Below, in pieces: positions 36,320 to 44,180 of a DNA stretch of 64,000 nucleotides (positions are counted from its first letter, which is position 1; each line of letters opens with the position of its first letter). The notes beneath the pieces were generated by a model, which saw only the letters and a program-made list of their open reading frames with translations, was not told the origin of the DNA and searched no databases. Source of the DNA: Streptomyces graminofaciens (lineage in GTDB: Bacteria; Actinomycetota; Actinomycetes; Streptomycetales; Streptomycetaceae); the NCBI RefSeq assembly GCF_030294945.1, contig NZ_AP018448.1, forward strand, positions 4,432,001-4,496,000, in the 5' to 3' direction. A program made the translations under genes and the position numbers.

Positions 36320-37353
36320 TTCTTGTACACCCCCTGCTCACCCATGAGATGGGCGACCTTGTTGGCGGTCAGCACCAGTGCGAGGCCGACCACGCCCTTG
36401 ATGAGGCCTGCGGCGGCGGCGTAGCTGAAGTCCTGGTTGCGGATACCGTTCCACCACACATAGGTGTCGAGGACGTCGGAGGCGTCGACGCCCACCGCCT
36501 GCCGTTGGAGCAGCAGTTGTTCGAAGCCGACGGTCAGGGCGTCGCCGACGCGCAGCACCAGCAGCAGGGCGATCACCGGGCGCAGGGCGGGCAGCGTGAT
36601 GTGCCACATGCGCCGCCAGCGTCCGGCGCCGTCCATGGCGGCGGCCTCGTAGAGGTCGTTGGAGACGGAGGAGAGCGCGGCGAGGAAGACGATGATGCCC
36701 CAGCCTGCGTCCTTCCAGATGCTCTCGGCGGTGACCAGGTACTTGAAGATCTCCGGGTCGGTCATCAGGTCGAAGCCCTCGTAGCCGTGTTGGCGGAGGG
36801 TCTGCGCGATGATGCCCGCGCCACCGAAGATCTGCATGAAGACGGTGACGACGAGGACCCAGGAGAAGAAGTGCGGGAGGTACATGATCGCCTGGGCGAC
36901 CGCCCGGACCCGGGGCCTGACCACGCTGTTGATGAGCAGCGCGAGCAAAATCGGGATCGGGAAGAACAGGACGAGCTGGAGGAAGAACAGCACGAAGGTG
37001 TTCTGCACCGCGTGCCAGAAGGCCGAGTCCTCGAAGATCCTCTCGAACTGCTCGAAGCCGATCCAGGGGCTCTGGAAAATGGCGACGAAGCCGTTCTCGC
37101 TGAGGTACGGGTCGTAGTCCTGGAAGGCGACCACATTGCCGAGGATCGGTATGTAGTTGAAGACCAGGATGAGCAGCACCGTCGGCAGCGTCATCAGGAT
37201 CAGCGTGCGGTCACGCCGGAATCTGAGCCGGAGACTCAGTTTCCCCGCGCGTTTGCCGCCCCGGGAGCCGGACCCGGCGCCGTCGGACGGCGCCGGGTTC
37301 TTCTCGGGGGTCTTCGCCTCGGCCCTGGACCGGGGCACCGTGCTGTGGGACAC
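36316..37353 (-). CDS. Carbohydrate ABC transporter permease (LplB type)
   Basis: A 345-residue inner-membrane permease. A basic N-terminal tail of about 50 residues precedes RTLILMTLPTVLLILVFNYIPI. The typical LplB stretches follow: FQDYDPYLSENGFVAIFQSP, WIGFEQFERIF, YLPHFFSWVLVVTVFMQIFG, and the EAA loop YEAAAMDGAGRWRRMWHITLPALRP. It starts at GTG 37353, 26 bases after the binding-protein gene. No ATPase is encoded nearby. Confidence 0.92.
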   Translation of the reverse strand: MSHSTVPRSRAEAKTPEKNPAPSDGAGSGSRGGKRAGKLSLRLRFRRDRTLILMTLPTVLLILVFNYIPILGNVVAFQDYDPYLSENGFVAIFQSPWIGFEQFERIFEDSAFWHAVQNTFVLFFLQLVLFFPIPILLALLINSVVRPRVRAVAQAIMYLPHFFSWVLVVTVFMQIFGGAGIIAQTLRQHGYEGFDLMTDPEIFKYLVTAESIWKDAGWGIIVFLAALSSVSNDLYEAAAMDGAGRWRRMWHITLPALRPVIALLLVLRVGDALTVGFEQLLLQRQAVGVDASDVLDTYVWWNGIRNQDFSYAAAAGLIKGVVGLALVLTANKVAHLMGEQGVYKK

Positions 37354-37379
37354 GGCGTTCTCCTTGCCTCAGCCCCGGG

Positions 37380-39068
37380 TCAGTTCGCCGAACCGGTCTC
37401 GTCGAGCAGCTTCTTGTACCAGTCGCGCAGCCCGTCGCCGCCCTTGCTCTTCCAGTCGGACACCGCCTGCTGGACGTCGCTGATCTTCTTGCGGCCGCGC
37501 ACGACGTCGTCCTCCAACTGCTCGAAGTTGTCGGCGAGGTTGGCCCAGCGGTTCGGTTCGGTGACGGTCAGCCCGAAGAAGGAGGTCTTCTTGGTGAAGG
37601 CGCCCATGCGCTGCTGCCACTCGACGATGCCCTTGGTGACCTCGGGGAAGTCGGGGTAGGCGACGTACGGGGCGGGGTTGCCGGTGTAGTCGTAGGCGCC
37701 GTTGACCTCGTTGACGCCCGTGGTGCTCTTGACCGGCAGGCCCTTCTTCATGTCGTAGTCCGTGCCCTCGACGCCGTAGGCGGTGAGCATGAACTCCTTG
37801 GTGCCGTAAGGCGCGGCGCAGTAGTTGCAGAGGGCGAGGAAGTCCTTGATCTGTTGCTTGGTCGCCTTCTTGCTGATGAAGGTGAAGATGTTGGCGGGCT
37901 GGACCGCCCACAGGGTGGGGTCGCCGCCGTCGGGGCCGAAGATGTCGAACGCGGCCATGTCGAAGTCGGAGTTCTGGGTGGCCTGTTCGGAGACCGAGCC
38001 CCACCAGGCGGAGATGTTCCCGTTGAAGACCAGGGACTGACCGGCCGTGAACCGGTTCCTGGCGTCGCCACCCGCCTTGCCGGAGACCGCGTCCGGGTGG
38101 ACCACATCGGCCGCGTAGAGCTTGCGCGTCCACTCCAGGGCCTCGAGGAACTCCTCGGTCTCGATGCGATTGACCAGCTTGCCGTCGACCAGGTTCCACC
38201 ACAGCGCCTTGTCGCTGCCGGGGAAGACACCGTAGATGTTGAACGCCGTCCACTTCATGTCGTCGCAGGCCCACACCTTCGACTTGGCGTCGGTGGCCTC
38301 CTTCGCCCAGGACAGGAACTCGTCGGGGCTGGTCGGGACGCTGTAGCCCTTCTTCTTGAAGATGTCCCTGCGGTACATGGGCGCGATGTCGGTGACGTAC
38401 GGGGCGGGGAACGGGATCGCGCGCAGTTGGCCGCCGAAGATGCCGCGCTGCCAGGCCTCGGAGGGGACGGCCGCGAGGTTCGGGTAGTCCTTGACCTTGT
38501 CGCCGGAGAGGTACGGGCCGAGGTCGGCGAACTTGGCGTTGATGGCGCTGGGTATCTTGCCCATCAGGTTCCAGCCGGGCACGACCACGACGTCGGGGAT
38601 GTCGCTGGAGGCGAGGACCGCGCCGAGCTTCTGGTCGTAGGTGACGCCGTCCTGGTTCTGCCAGGTCACCTCTACGCCCGCGGCCTCGTTCATCGCCGAG
38701 TAGTACGGGTTGTCGGCCTTCGGCGGGGTGCCCCAGAACGGGGACATGATCTTCAGCTTGCCGCCGCTGCCGAGCTTCTTCGGCACCGAGGTCTTCAGGT
38801 CGGCGGTGGCGATCGCCTTGCTGAAGCCGGCGGGTGCGCCGTTCTTCGCCGGGATGTCGGGCGCCACGACGCTCGACGCGACGAACGTCGGAAGGATCTT
38901 CTGCGCGTCCTTGCCCGACGTCGTGCCCTCCTTGCGTCCTTCCTGCGAGCCGCCGCAGGCGGACAGCAGCGGCACTCCCCCCGCGACCACTGCGGCGGCG
39001 ACCGCCGTGGAGGCGAGGAAGCTTCTCCGGCTGGGCTCGGAGGAGGTGGTGGCGGAGTTCGGCGTCAT
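37380..39068 (-). CDS. Extracellular sugar-binding lipoprotein (LplA type, Tat exported)
   Basis: A 562-residue binding protein, longer than MalE-like proteins and typical of LplA/YtcQ partners of LplB-YtcP. The signal combines a twin arginine (PSRRSFLASTAVAAA) with a lipobox (LLSAC), so it is probably exported folded and then lipidated. Mature-domain features include LKIMSPFWGTPPKADNPYY, PDVVVVPGWNLMGKIP, and WACDDMKWTAFNIYGVFPGS. As the first gene of the operon it lies next to the operator region 39069-39454. Its ligand is proposed, from the enzymes, to be xyloglucan oligosaccharides. Confidence 0.92.
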   Translation of the reverse strand: MTPNSATTSSEPSRRSFLASTAVAAAVVAGGVPLLSACGGSQEGRKEGTTSGKDAQKILPTFVASSVVAPDIPAKNGAPAGFSKAIATADLKTSVPKKLGSGGKLKIMSPFWGTPPKADNPYYSAMNEAAGVEVTWQNQDGVTYDQKLGAVLASSDIPDVVVVPGWNLMGKIPSAINAKFADLGPYLSGDKVKDYPNLAAVPSEAWQRGIFGGQLRAIPFPAPYVTDIAPMYRRDIFKKKGYSVPTSPDEFLSWAKEATDAKSKVWACDDMKWTAFNIYGVFPGSDKALWWNLVDGKLVNRIETEEFLEALEWTRKLYAADVVHPDAVSGKAGGDARNRFTAGQSLVFNGNISAWWGSVSEQATQNSDFDMAAFDIFGPDGGDPTLWAVQPANIFTFISKKATKQQIKDFLALCNYCAAPYGTKEFMLTAYGVEGTDYDMKKGLPVKSTTGVNEVNGAYDYTGNPAPYVAYPDFPEVTKGIVEWQQRMGAFTKKTSFFGLTVTEPNRWANLADNFEQLEDDVVRGRKKISDVQQAVSDWKSKGGDGLRDWYKKLLDETGSAN

Positions 39069-39199
39069 TGCGTCAACCCTTCATGGCGCACACCAGGACA
39101 CCCGGCGGTGGCCGTCGGCTGCGGTGTCTTGAGTGGGACTGGCTGTGCTGAAGCGATGAACCGGAGGGATGTGAGCACGCGAAGCGTTTCCCTCCGCAG

Positions 39200-39213
39200 T
39201 CGAAGCGCTTCGA
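39200..39213. promoter_or_regulatory. LacI-type operator on the transporter side
   Basis: TCGAAGCGCTTCGA, a perfect 14-bp palindrome identical to the core of the site before the LacI gene at 9998; 132 bases upstream of the binding-protein start. Confidence 0.75.
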
Positions 39214-39348
39214 TGTTGCTGCGAGGTTAAGTGAACGACCGGGGGTGCACAAGGGTCGATTCCAAGATTGACCCGCGGAATGAAAGCGGTTGAGAGGACC
39301 CGAACTGCCAGTTCCGACCCCCGAAATGACAGTGTTTATGACGATGAG

Positions 39349-39364
39349 GAAACGGATCCGTTTC
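39349..39364. promoter_or_regulatory. Second type of perfect palindrome, GAAACGGATCCGTTTC
   Basis: A perfect 16-bp palindrome with a different core from the LacI operator, 12 bases before the TTGACA of the GH3 gene. It could bind another regulator. Confidence 0.6.
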
Positions 39365-39375
39365 AGCTTGGTCTC

Positions 39376-39418
39376 TTGACACCCACCCCACCGTCGATCG
39401 AGCATCGAAGCGCTTCGA
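39376..39418 (+). promoter_or_regulatory. GH3 promoter with overlapping LacI-type operator
   Basis: TTGACA (39376-39381) is followed 18 bp later by a weak -10, GAGCAT (39400-39405), and the exact palindrome TCGAAGCGCTTCGA (39405-39418) covers the expected transcription start. This layout suits direct repression. Confidence 0.6.
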
Positions 39419-39454
39419 AAGCGCCTCGCCGCTCCACCTCAAAGGGATCCCCAC

Positions 39455-42301
39455 GTGACCGCACAGACGACGCCCACGCCGCCTTTCCGCGATCCGCAGC
39501 TGCCGCTCGCGAAGCGCATCGACGATCTTCTCCAGCGGCTCACGCTCGACGAGAAGATCGCGTTCCTGCACCAGTTCGCACCCGCCGTCGACCGCCTCGG
39601 CGTCGCCGCGTTCCGCACCGGCCAGGAGGCCCTGCACGGCGTCGCCTGGATGGGCCCCGCGACGGTGTTCCCGCAGGCCGTCGGCCTCGGCGCGACCTGG
39701 AACGACGACCTCGTCCGCCGCGTCGGCGAGGCCGTGTCGACGGAGGTCCGCGCCATGCGCGCCCGCGACGACCGCGTCGGCCTCAACGTCTGGTCCCCCA
39801 CGGTGAACCTGCTGCGCCACCCGCTGTGGGGCCGCAACGAGGAGGGCTACTCCGAGGACCCCAAGCTGACCTCGGCCATCGCGACCGCGTACACCCGCGG
39901 CCTGCGCGGCGACCACCCCACGTACTGGCGTACGGCCCCCGTGCTCAAGCACTGGCTGGCGCACAACAACGAGACCGACCGCTCCGTCACGTCCTCCTCG
40001 GTCCGCCCGCGCGTCCTCCACGAGTACGACCTGCGCGCCTTCCGCGAGACGGTCGAGGCGGGCGCGGTGGCCGGCGTCATGCCCGCGTACAACCTGGTCA
40101 ACGGCCGCCCCAACCATGTCTCGCCGTATCTGTCCGAGCATCTGCGCACCTGGACCGACGAGGAGCTGCTGGTCTGCTCGGACGCGGGCGCGCCCTCCAA
40201 CCTGGTCGACTCCGAGCACTACTTCGACACCCACGAGGAGGCCACGGCGGCCTCGCTGCGCGCCGGTGTCGACAGCTTCACCGACCACGGCACGGACGGC
40301 TCGACGATGGCCGAACGCATCACGAAGGCCCATGAGCAGGGCCTGCTGACCGAGGCGGACATCGACACGGCGGTCCGCCGCCAGCTCTCGGTCCGCTTCC
40401 GCCTCGGCGAGTTCGACCCCGACCTCGACCCGTACGGCGACAGCAAGGACTTCGACACCCCGGCGCACCGCGCCCTCGCCCAGGAGGCCGCCGAGCAGGC
40501 GATCGTGCTGCTGAAGAACGACAGCCTGCTGCCGTTCGCCGAGGGCACCCGGATCGCCGTGGTCGGCCTTCTCGCCGACGAGTGCAAGCTCGACTGGTAC
40601 AGCGGCACCCTCATCCACCGCTCGACCCCGCTCGAAGGCCTGTACGACCGGTTCGGCGCCGAGCGTGTGACCTTCGCGGAGGGCGTGGACCGCGTACGAC
40701 TGCGCACCTCCACGGGCGCGTATCTGCGTGTGGCCGATGCCGTCGAAGCCGGCGACGAGGTGCGGGGCGCGGCGGGCGCCCTCGACCCGGCGCTGCTCGC
40801 GGGCCGCACGGACCTGCCGCCACTGACGATCGACGCGGCCGGCACCGAGCTGGCGATGGTCGACTGGGGCGAGGGCGTGCTCACCTTCCGCGCACCGGAC
40901 GGCCGCTATCTCTCGGTCGCCGAGGACGGCTACCTGCGGGCCTCCGCCGACCAGCCGGGCGGCTGGGTGATCCAGGAGACATTCCATCTGGAACGCCATG
41001 AAACCCATGAGAACGGTCACCTCCTCAAGCACGCAGGGACGGGCCAGTACGTGTCGGTCGCCGCCGACGGAGTGAAGGTTGCCGCCGAGAACGCGGAAAT
41101 CTTCGAGCTCATCGTGACCCAGCCCGGCGAGGAGGCCGTGGCCAGGGTCGCCGCCGAGGCCGACGTGGTCGTCGTGTTCGCGGGCAACGACCCGCACATC
41201 AACGGCCGCGAGACGGAGGACCGCCCGACCCTGGCCCTCCCCGACCACCAGGAACGCCTGCTGCGCGCGGCCCGCGCCGCCAACCCGAACACGGCGCTGG
41301 TCCTGGTCTCGGCCTACCCGTACGCCGTCGATCCCGCGGAGATCCCGGCCGTCCTGTGGACCGCGCACGGCGGCCAGGCCGCGGGCACGGCTCTGGCGCG
41401 CGCCCTCGCCGGTGACGTCTCCCCCGCGGGCCGCCTCCCGCAGACCTGGTACGCCTCCGACGCCGACCTGCCCGGTCTCCTCGACTACGACGTGATCGGC
41501 GCCCGCCAGACGTATCTGTACTTCGAGGGCACCCCCTTGTTCCCCTTCGGCCACGGCCTGTCCTACGCGCAGTTCGCGTACGGGAACCTTGAGGCGCGGG
41601 TGGCCGGGAACGAGGTGACGGTCTCCTTCACGGTCACCAACACGGGCGGGGTGACGGCGGACGAGGTGGCCCAGCTCTATGTCCGGGCGGTGGAGCCGTC
41701 GGTGCCGCGTCCTCGCCGGGAGCTGCTCGGCCACCGCCGGGTCACCCTGGCGGCGGGCGCATCGACCGAGCTGACGTTCCGGCTCCCGCTGTCGGCGTTC
41801 GAGTTCTGGGACGTGGCGCACGGCCGGTGGCGCCTGGAGCCCGGCGCGTACGAGCTGCTGGTCGGCGCGTCGAGCGAGGACGTGCGGGTCCGTACGACGA
41901 TCCTCCTGGCGGGCGAGCCCGCGGCCCCACGCCCGGTCGTCGCGCACGGCCTGAACGGCGCCGACTTCGACGAGCAGCGCGGCACGGAGATCGTCGACCG
42001 CACGAAGGCGTCGGGCGACGCGGTGACCGCGGTGGAGGGCGGCTCGGGTGGGCTGCTCTTCCACGACTGCGACTTCGGCCCAGGCGTCACCGAGGTGACG
42101 GTGGAGGTCGCGGGCGAGGGCACGGTCGAGTTCTCGCTGAACGGCGGCCCGGTGCTGGCGACGCTGACATCGGCCCCGGCCACGGCGGACCCGTACACGT
42201 ACACGACCGTGCGCGGCGCCGTCTCGGCCGCCGGGGTGCACGACGTCCACCTCAAGCTGCGCGGCCCGCTGCGGCTCGCGCGCGTCGGCTTCTCCGGTTG
42301 A
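39455..42301 (+). CDS. GH3 beta-glucosidase with inserted fascin-like and C-terminal CBM-like domains
   Basis: A 948-residue cytoplasmic retaining glycosidase. The N-terminal barrel starts DPQLPLAKRIDDLLQRLTLDEK and has NVWSPTVNLLRHPLWGRNEEGYSED and the nucleophile Asp243 in LLVCSDAGAPSNL. The C-terminal alpha/beta sandwich follows (EQAIVLLKNDSLLPF). At about residues 410-550 it is interrupted by a beta-trefoil, fascin-like insert (VRLRTSTGAYLRVADAV, FRAPDGRYLSVAEDGYLRAS, GTGQYVSVAADGVKVAA). A fibronectin-type domain (EVAQLYVRAVEPSVPRPRRE) and a C-terminal CBM6-like domain end it. GTG 39455 has AAAGGGA upstream. It probably trims glucose or xylose from imported oligosaccharides. Confidence 0.9.
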   Translation: MTAQTTPTPPFRDPQLPLAKRIDDLLQRLTLDEKIAFLHQFAPAVDRLGVAAFRTGQEALHGVAWMGPATVFPQAVGLGATWNDDLVRRVGEAVSTEVRAMRARDDRVGLNVWSPTVNLLRHPLWGRNEEGYSEDPKLTSAIATAYTRGLRGDHPTYWRTAPVLKHWLAHNNETDRSVTSSSVRPRVLHEYDLRAFRETVEAGAVAGVMPAYNLVNGRPNHVSPYLSEHLRTWTDEELLVCSDAGAPSNLVDSEHYFDTHEEATAASLRAGVDSFTDHGTDGSTMAERITKAHEQGLLTEADIDTAVRRQLSVRFRLGEFDPDLDPYGDSKDFDTPAHRALAQEAAEQAIVLLKNDSLLPFAEGTRIAVVGLLADECKLDWYSGTLIHRSTPLEGLYDRFGAERVTFAEGVDRVRLRTSTGAYLRVADAVEAGDEVRGAAGALDPALLAGRTDLPPLTIDAAGTELAMVDWGEGVLTFRAPDGRYLSVAEDGYLRASADQPGGWVIQETFHLERHETHENGHLLKHAGTGQYVSVAADGVKVAAENAEIFELIVTQPGEEAVARVAAEADVVVVFAGNDPHINGRETEDRPTLALPDHQERLLRAARAANPNTALVLVSAYPYAVDPAEIPAVLWTAHGGQAAGTALARALAGDVSPAGRLPQTWYASDADLPGLLDYDVIGARQTYLYFEGTPLFPFGHGLSYAQFAYGNLEARVAGNEVTVSFTVTNTGGVTADEVAQLYVRAVEPSVPRPRRELLGHRRVTLAAGASTELTFRLPLSAFEFWDVAHGRWRLEPGAYELLVGASSEDVRVRTTILLAGEPAAPRPVVAHGLNGADFDEQRGTEIVDRTKASGDAVTAVEGGSGGLLFHDCDFGPGVTEVTVEVAGEGTVEFSLNGGPVLATLTSAPATADPYTYTTVRGAVSAAGVHDVHLKLRGPLRLARVGFSG

Positions 42302-42325
42302 GGGTCCGGAAGAGGCCGGCACACA

Positions 42326-42367
42326 GAAGGGGCCCGGCACCGGAAGGCATCGGTGCCGGGCCCCTTC
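42326..42367. terminator. Perfect 17-bp hairpin between GH3 and aldehyde dehydrogenase
   Basis: GAAGGGGCCCGGCACCG (42326-42342) is followed after eight bases by its exact complement (42351-42367). It closes the GH3 gene and probably also the convergent aldehyde dehydrogenase. Confidence 0.85.
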
Positions 42368-42447
42368 ATCCCGGGATCTGACCCCAGGCTACCTGAAAAC
42401 GATTGTCAGAAGCTAGAGGTTGTGCCGGACATTCCTGGAGGCGCTGC

Positions 42448-43893
42448 TCAGAGCGCGAGGCCGGTGAGCACCAGCACCCGCTCGTAGGTGTAGTCGTCCA
42501 TCGCGAACTTCACGCCCTCACGTCCGACGCCGGACTGCTTGGCACCGCCGTACGGCATCTGGTCGGCGCGGTAGGAGGGCACGTCGCCGATGACGACACC
42601 GCCGACCTCCAGCGCGCGGTGGGCGCGGAAGGCGGTCTGCAGGTCGTGAGTGAAGACGCCCGCCTGGAGGCCGTACTTGGAGTCGTTGACGGCGGCGAAG
42701 GCCGCGGCCTCCCCGTCCACCTTCTGCACGGTGAGGACGGGCCCGAAGACCTCCTCGCAGGAGAGCGTGGCGGTCGCCGGTACGTCGGTGAGGACGGTCG
42801 GCGCGTACGAGGCGCCGTCGCGCTTGCCGCCGGTGAGGAGGGCGGCACCGGCGTCGACGGCCTCCCGCACCCACGACTCGACCCGCTTGGCGGCGTCCTC
42901 GCTGACGAGCGGCCCCACGTCGGTCCTGTCGTCGCTCGGGTCGCCGGTGGCCTGGGCCTCGACGGCGGCGACGATGCGGGGCAGCAGCCGGTCGTACACG
43001 GAGGCGTCCGCGATCACCCGCTGCACGGAGATGCAGGACTGGCCGCCCTGGTAGTTGGAGAAGGTGGCGATGCGGGTGGCGGCCCAGTCGAGATCGGCGT
43101 CGGAGGCGTAGTCGCCGAGGACGACCGCGGCGCCGTTGCCGCCCAGCTCCAGGGTGCAGTGCTTGCGCGGCACCGAATCCATGATCGCGTAGCCGACCTT
43201 CTCCGAACCGGTGAAGGAGATGACGGGCAGCCGCGGGTCCTGTACGAGGGCGGGCATACGGTCGTTGGAGACCGGGAGGATGCTCCAGGAACCGGCGGGA
43301 AGCTCGGTCTCGGCCAGCAGCTCACCGATGACGAGGCCGGACAGCGGGGTCGCCGGGGCGGGCTTGAGGATGATCGGCACGCCGGCCGCGATCGCCGGGG
43401 CGATCTTGTGGGCGCAGAGGTTGAGCGGGAAGTTGAAGGGCGCGATACCGAGGACGACGCCCTTGGGGAAGCGGCGGGTGACGGCGAGGCGGCCCTGACC
43501 ACCGAGATCGGTGTCGAGCCGCTGGGCCTCGCCACCGTTGAACCGCCGGGCCTCCTCGGCGGCGAACCGGAACACGGAGACGGCCCGCCCGACCTCGCCC
43601 CTGGCCCACTTGATCGGCTTGCCGTTCTCGGCGGAGATGAGCTGGGCGATCTCCTCGGTGCGCTCGGCGAGCCGCCGGCTCACCCGGTCGAGGGCGGCGG
43701 CGCGGACGTGGGCCGGGGTGCCGGCGAACTCGTCCCGCACGGCGTACGCGGCGGCGACCGCCTCCTCGACCTGTGCCTCGGTCGGGACGCTCACCTTCCC
43801 GACGAGGCGTCCGTCCCACGGGGAGGTGACGTCGAACGTGGTCTCGCCGGTGACGTGACGGCCGGCGAGCCAGAAGGCGTGGGTTGCGGTCAT
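42448..43893 (-). CDS. NAD(P)-dependent aldehyde dehydrogenase
   Basis: A 481-residue cytoplasmic enzyme that oxidises an aldehyde to its acid. Visible catalytic features are IAPFNFPLNLCAHKIAPAIAAG (cofactor binding), ISFTGSEKVG, the general base Glu in LELGGNGAAVV, and the nucleophile Cys in NYQGGQSCISVQ. The C-terminus has CEEVFGPVL and PYGGAKQSGVGREG. The start is ATG 43893 (MTATHAFWLAG); the open frame upstream is not family-like. It shares its strand and neighbourhood with a PucR regulator and gabT, so it may oxidise succinate semialdehyde or a polyamine-derived aldehyde, but the substrate is not shown by sequence. Confidence 0.9.
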   Translation of the reverse strand: MTATHAFWLAGRHVTGETTFDVTSPWDGRLVGKVSVPTEAQVEEAVAAAYAVRDEFAGTPAHVRAAALDRVSRRLAERTEEIAQLISAENGKPIKWARGEVGRAVSVFRFAAEEARRFNGGEAQRLDTDLGGQGRLAVTRRFPKGVVLGIAPFNFPLNLCAHKIAPAIAAGVPIILKPAPATPLSGLVIGELLAETELPAGSWSILPVSNDRMPALVQDPRLPVISFTGSEKVGYAIMDSVPRKHCTLELGGNGAAVVLGDYASDADLDWAATRIATFSNYQGGQSCISVQRVIADASVYDRLLPRIVAAVEAQATGDPSDDRTDVGPLVSEDAAKRVESWVREAVDAGAALLTGGKRDGASYAPTVLTDVPATATLSCEEVFGPVLTVQKVDGEAAAFAAVNDSKYGLQAGVFTHDLQTAFRAHRALEVGGVVIGDVPSYRADQMPYGGAKQSGVGREGVKFAMDDYTYERVLVLTGLAL

Positions 43894-44030
43894 GGTCGAG
43901 TCCCGGCCCTTCGGTGGTTGATGCTTCGGCTTCCGGGTCAACCGTAGGGCCGGGGCGGCGAGCGGTCGTTTGTCCGGTGCGTATGAGTGGGGGTGGGGGG
44001 TGTGCCGGATTGGCCTGGTCGTGGGGGGCG

Positions 44031-44063
44031 AGTTCCCCACGCCCCTTCAGTGGCGCGGGGACT
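44031..44063. repeat. Dispersed intergenic hairpin element
   Basis: AGTTCCCCACGCC and GGCGCGGGGACT pair across a short loop. It belongs to the same family as 9776-9818 and lies in the 287-bp spacer between aldehyde dehydrogenase and the PucR gene, which otherwise holds no gene. Confidence 0.55.
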
Positions 44064-44180
44064 GCGCGAACGGGGCGAAGGGTCTTGGGCGGAGCCCCGG
44101 CTCCTTGGCCCCGGCGGGGTCGAAGGGGCAGCCGCCCCTGAGGAGAGGACGGGTAGGGGCGGCGGGGGCGAGAAAACCCC

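Larger units (their letters stand above)
39069..39454. promoter_or_regulatory. 386-bp divergent control region rich in palindromes
   Basis: No gene is seen. It separates the transporter operon (minus) from the GH3 gene (plus) and contains two exact TCGAAGCGCTTCGA operators, a degenerate half (GAAGCGTTTC, 39181-39190), GAACTGCCAGTTC (39302-39314) and GAAACGGATCCGTTTC (39349-39364). A TTGACA at 39376-39381 could be the -35 element for GH3. Confidence 0.75.

Noticed and set aside
39227..42340. 1037-codon open frame on the minus strand
   Set aside because: Antisense to GH3 over its whole length with shadow-type composition; GH3 motifs are unambiguous on the plus strand.
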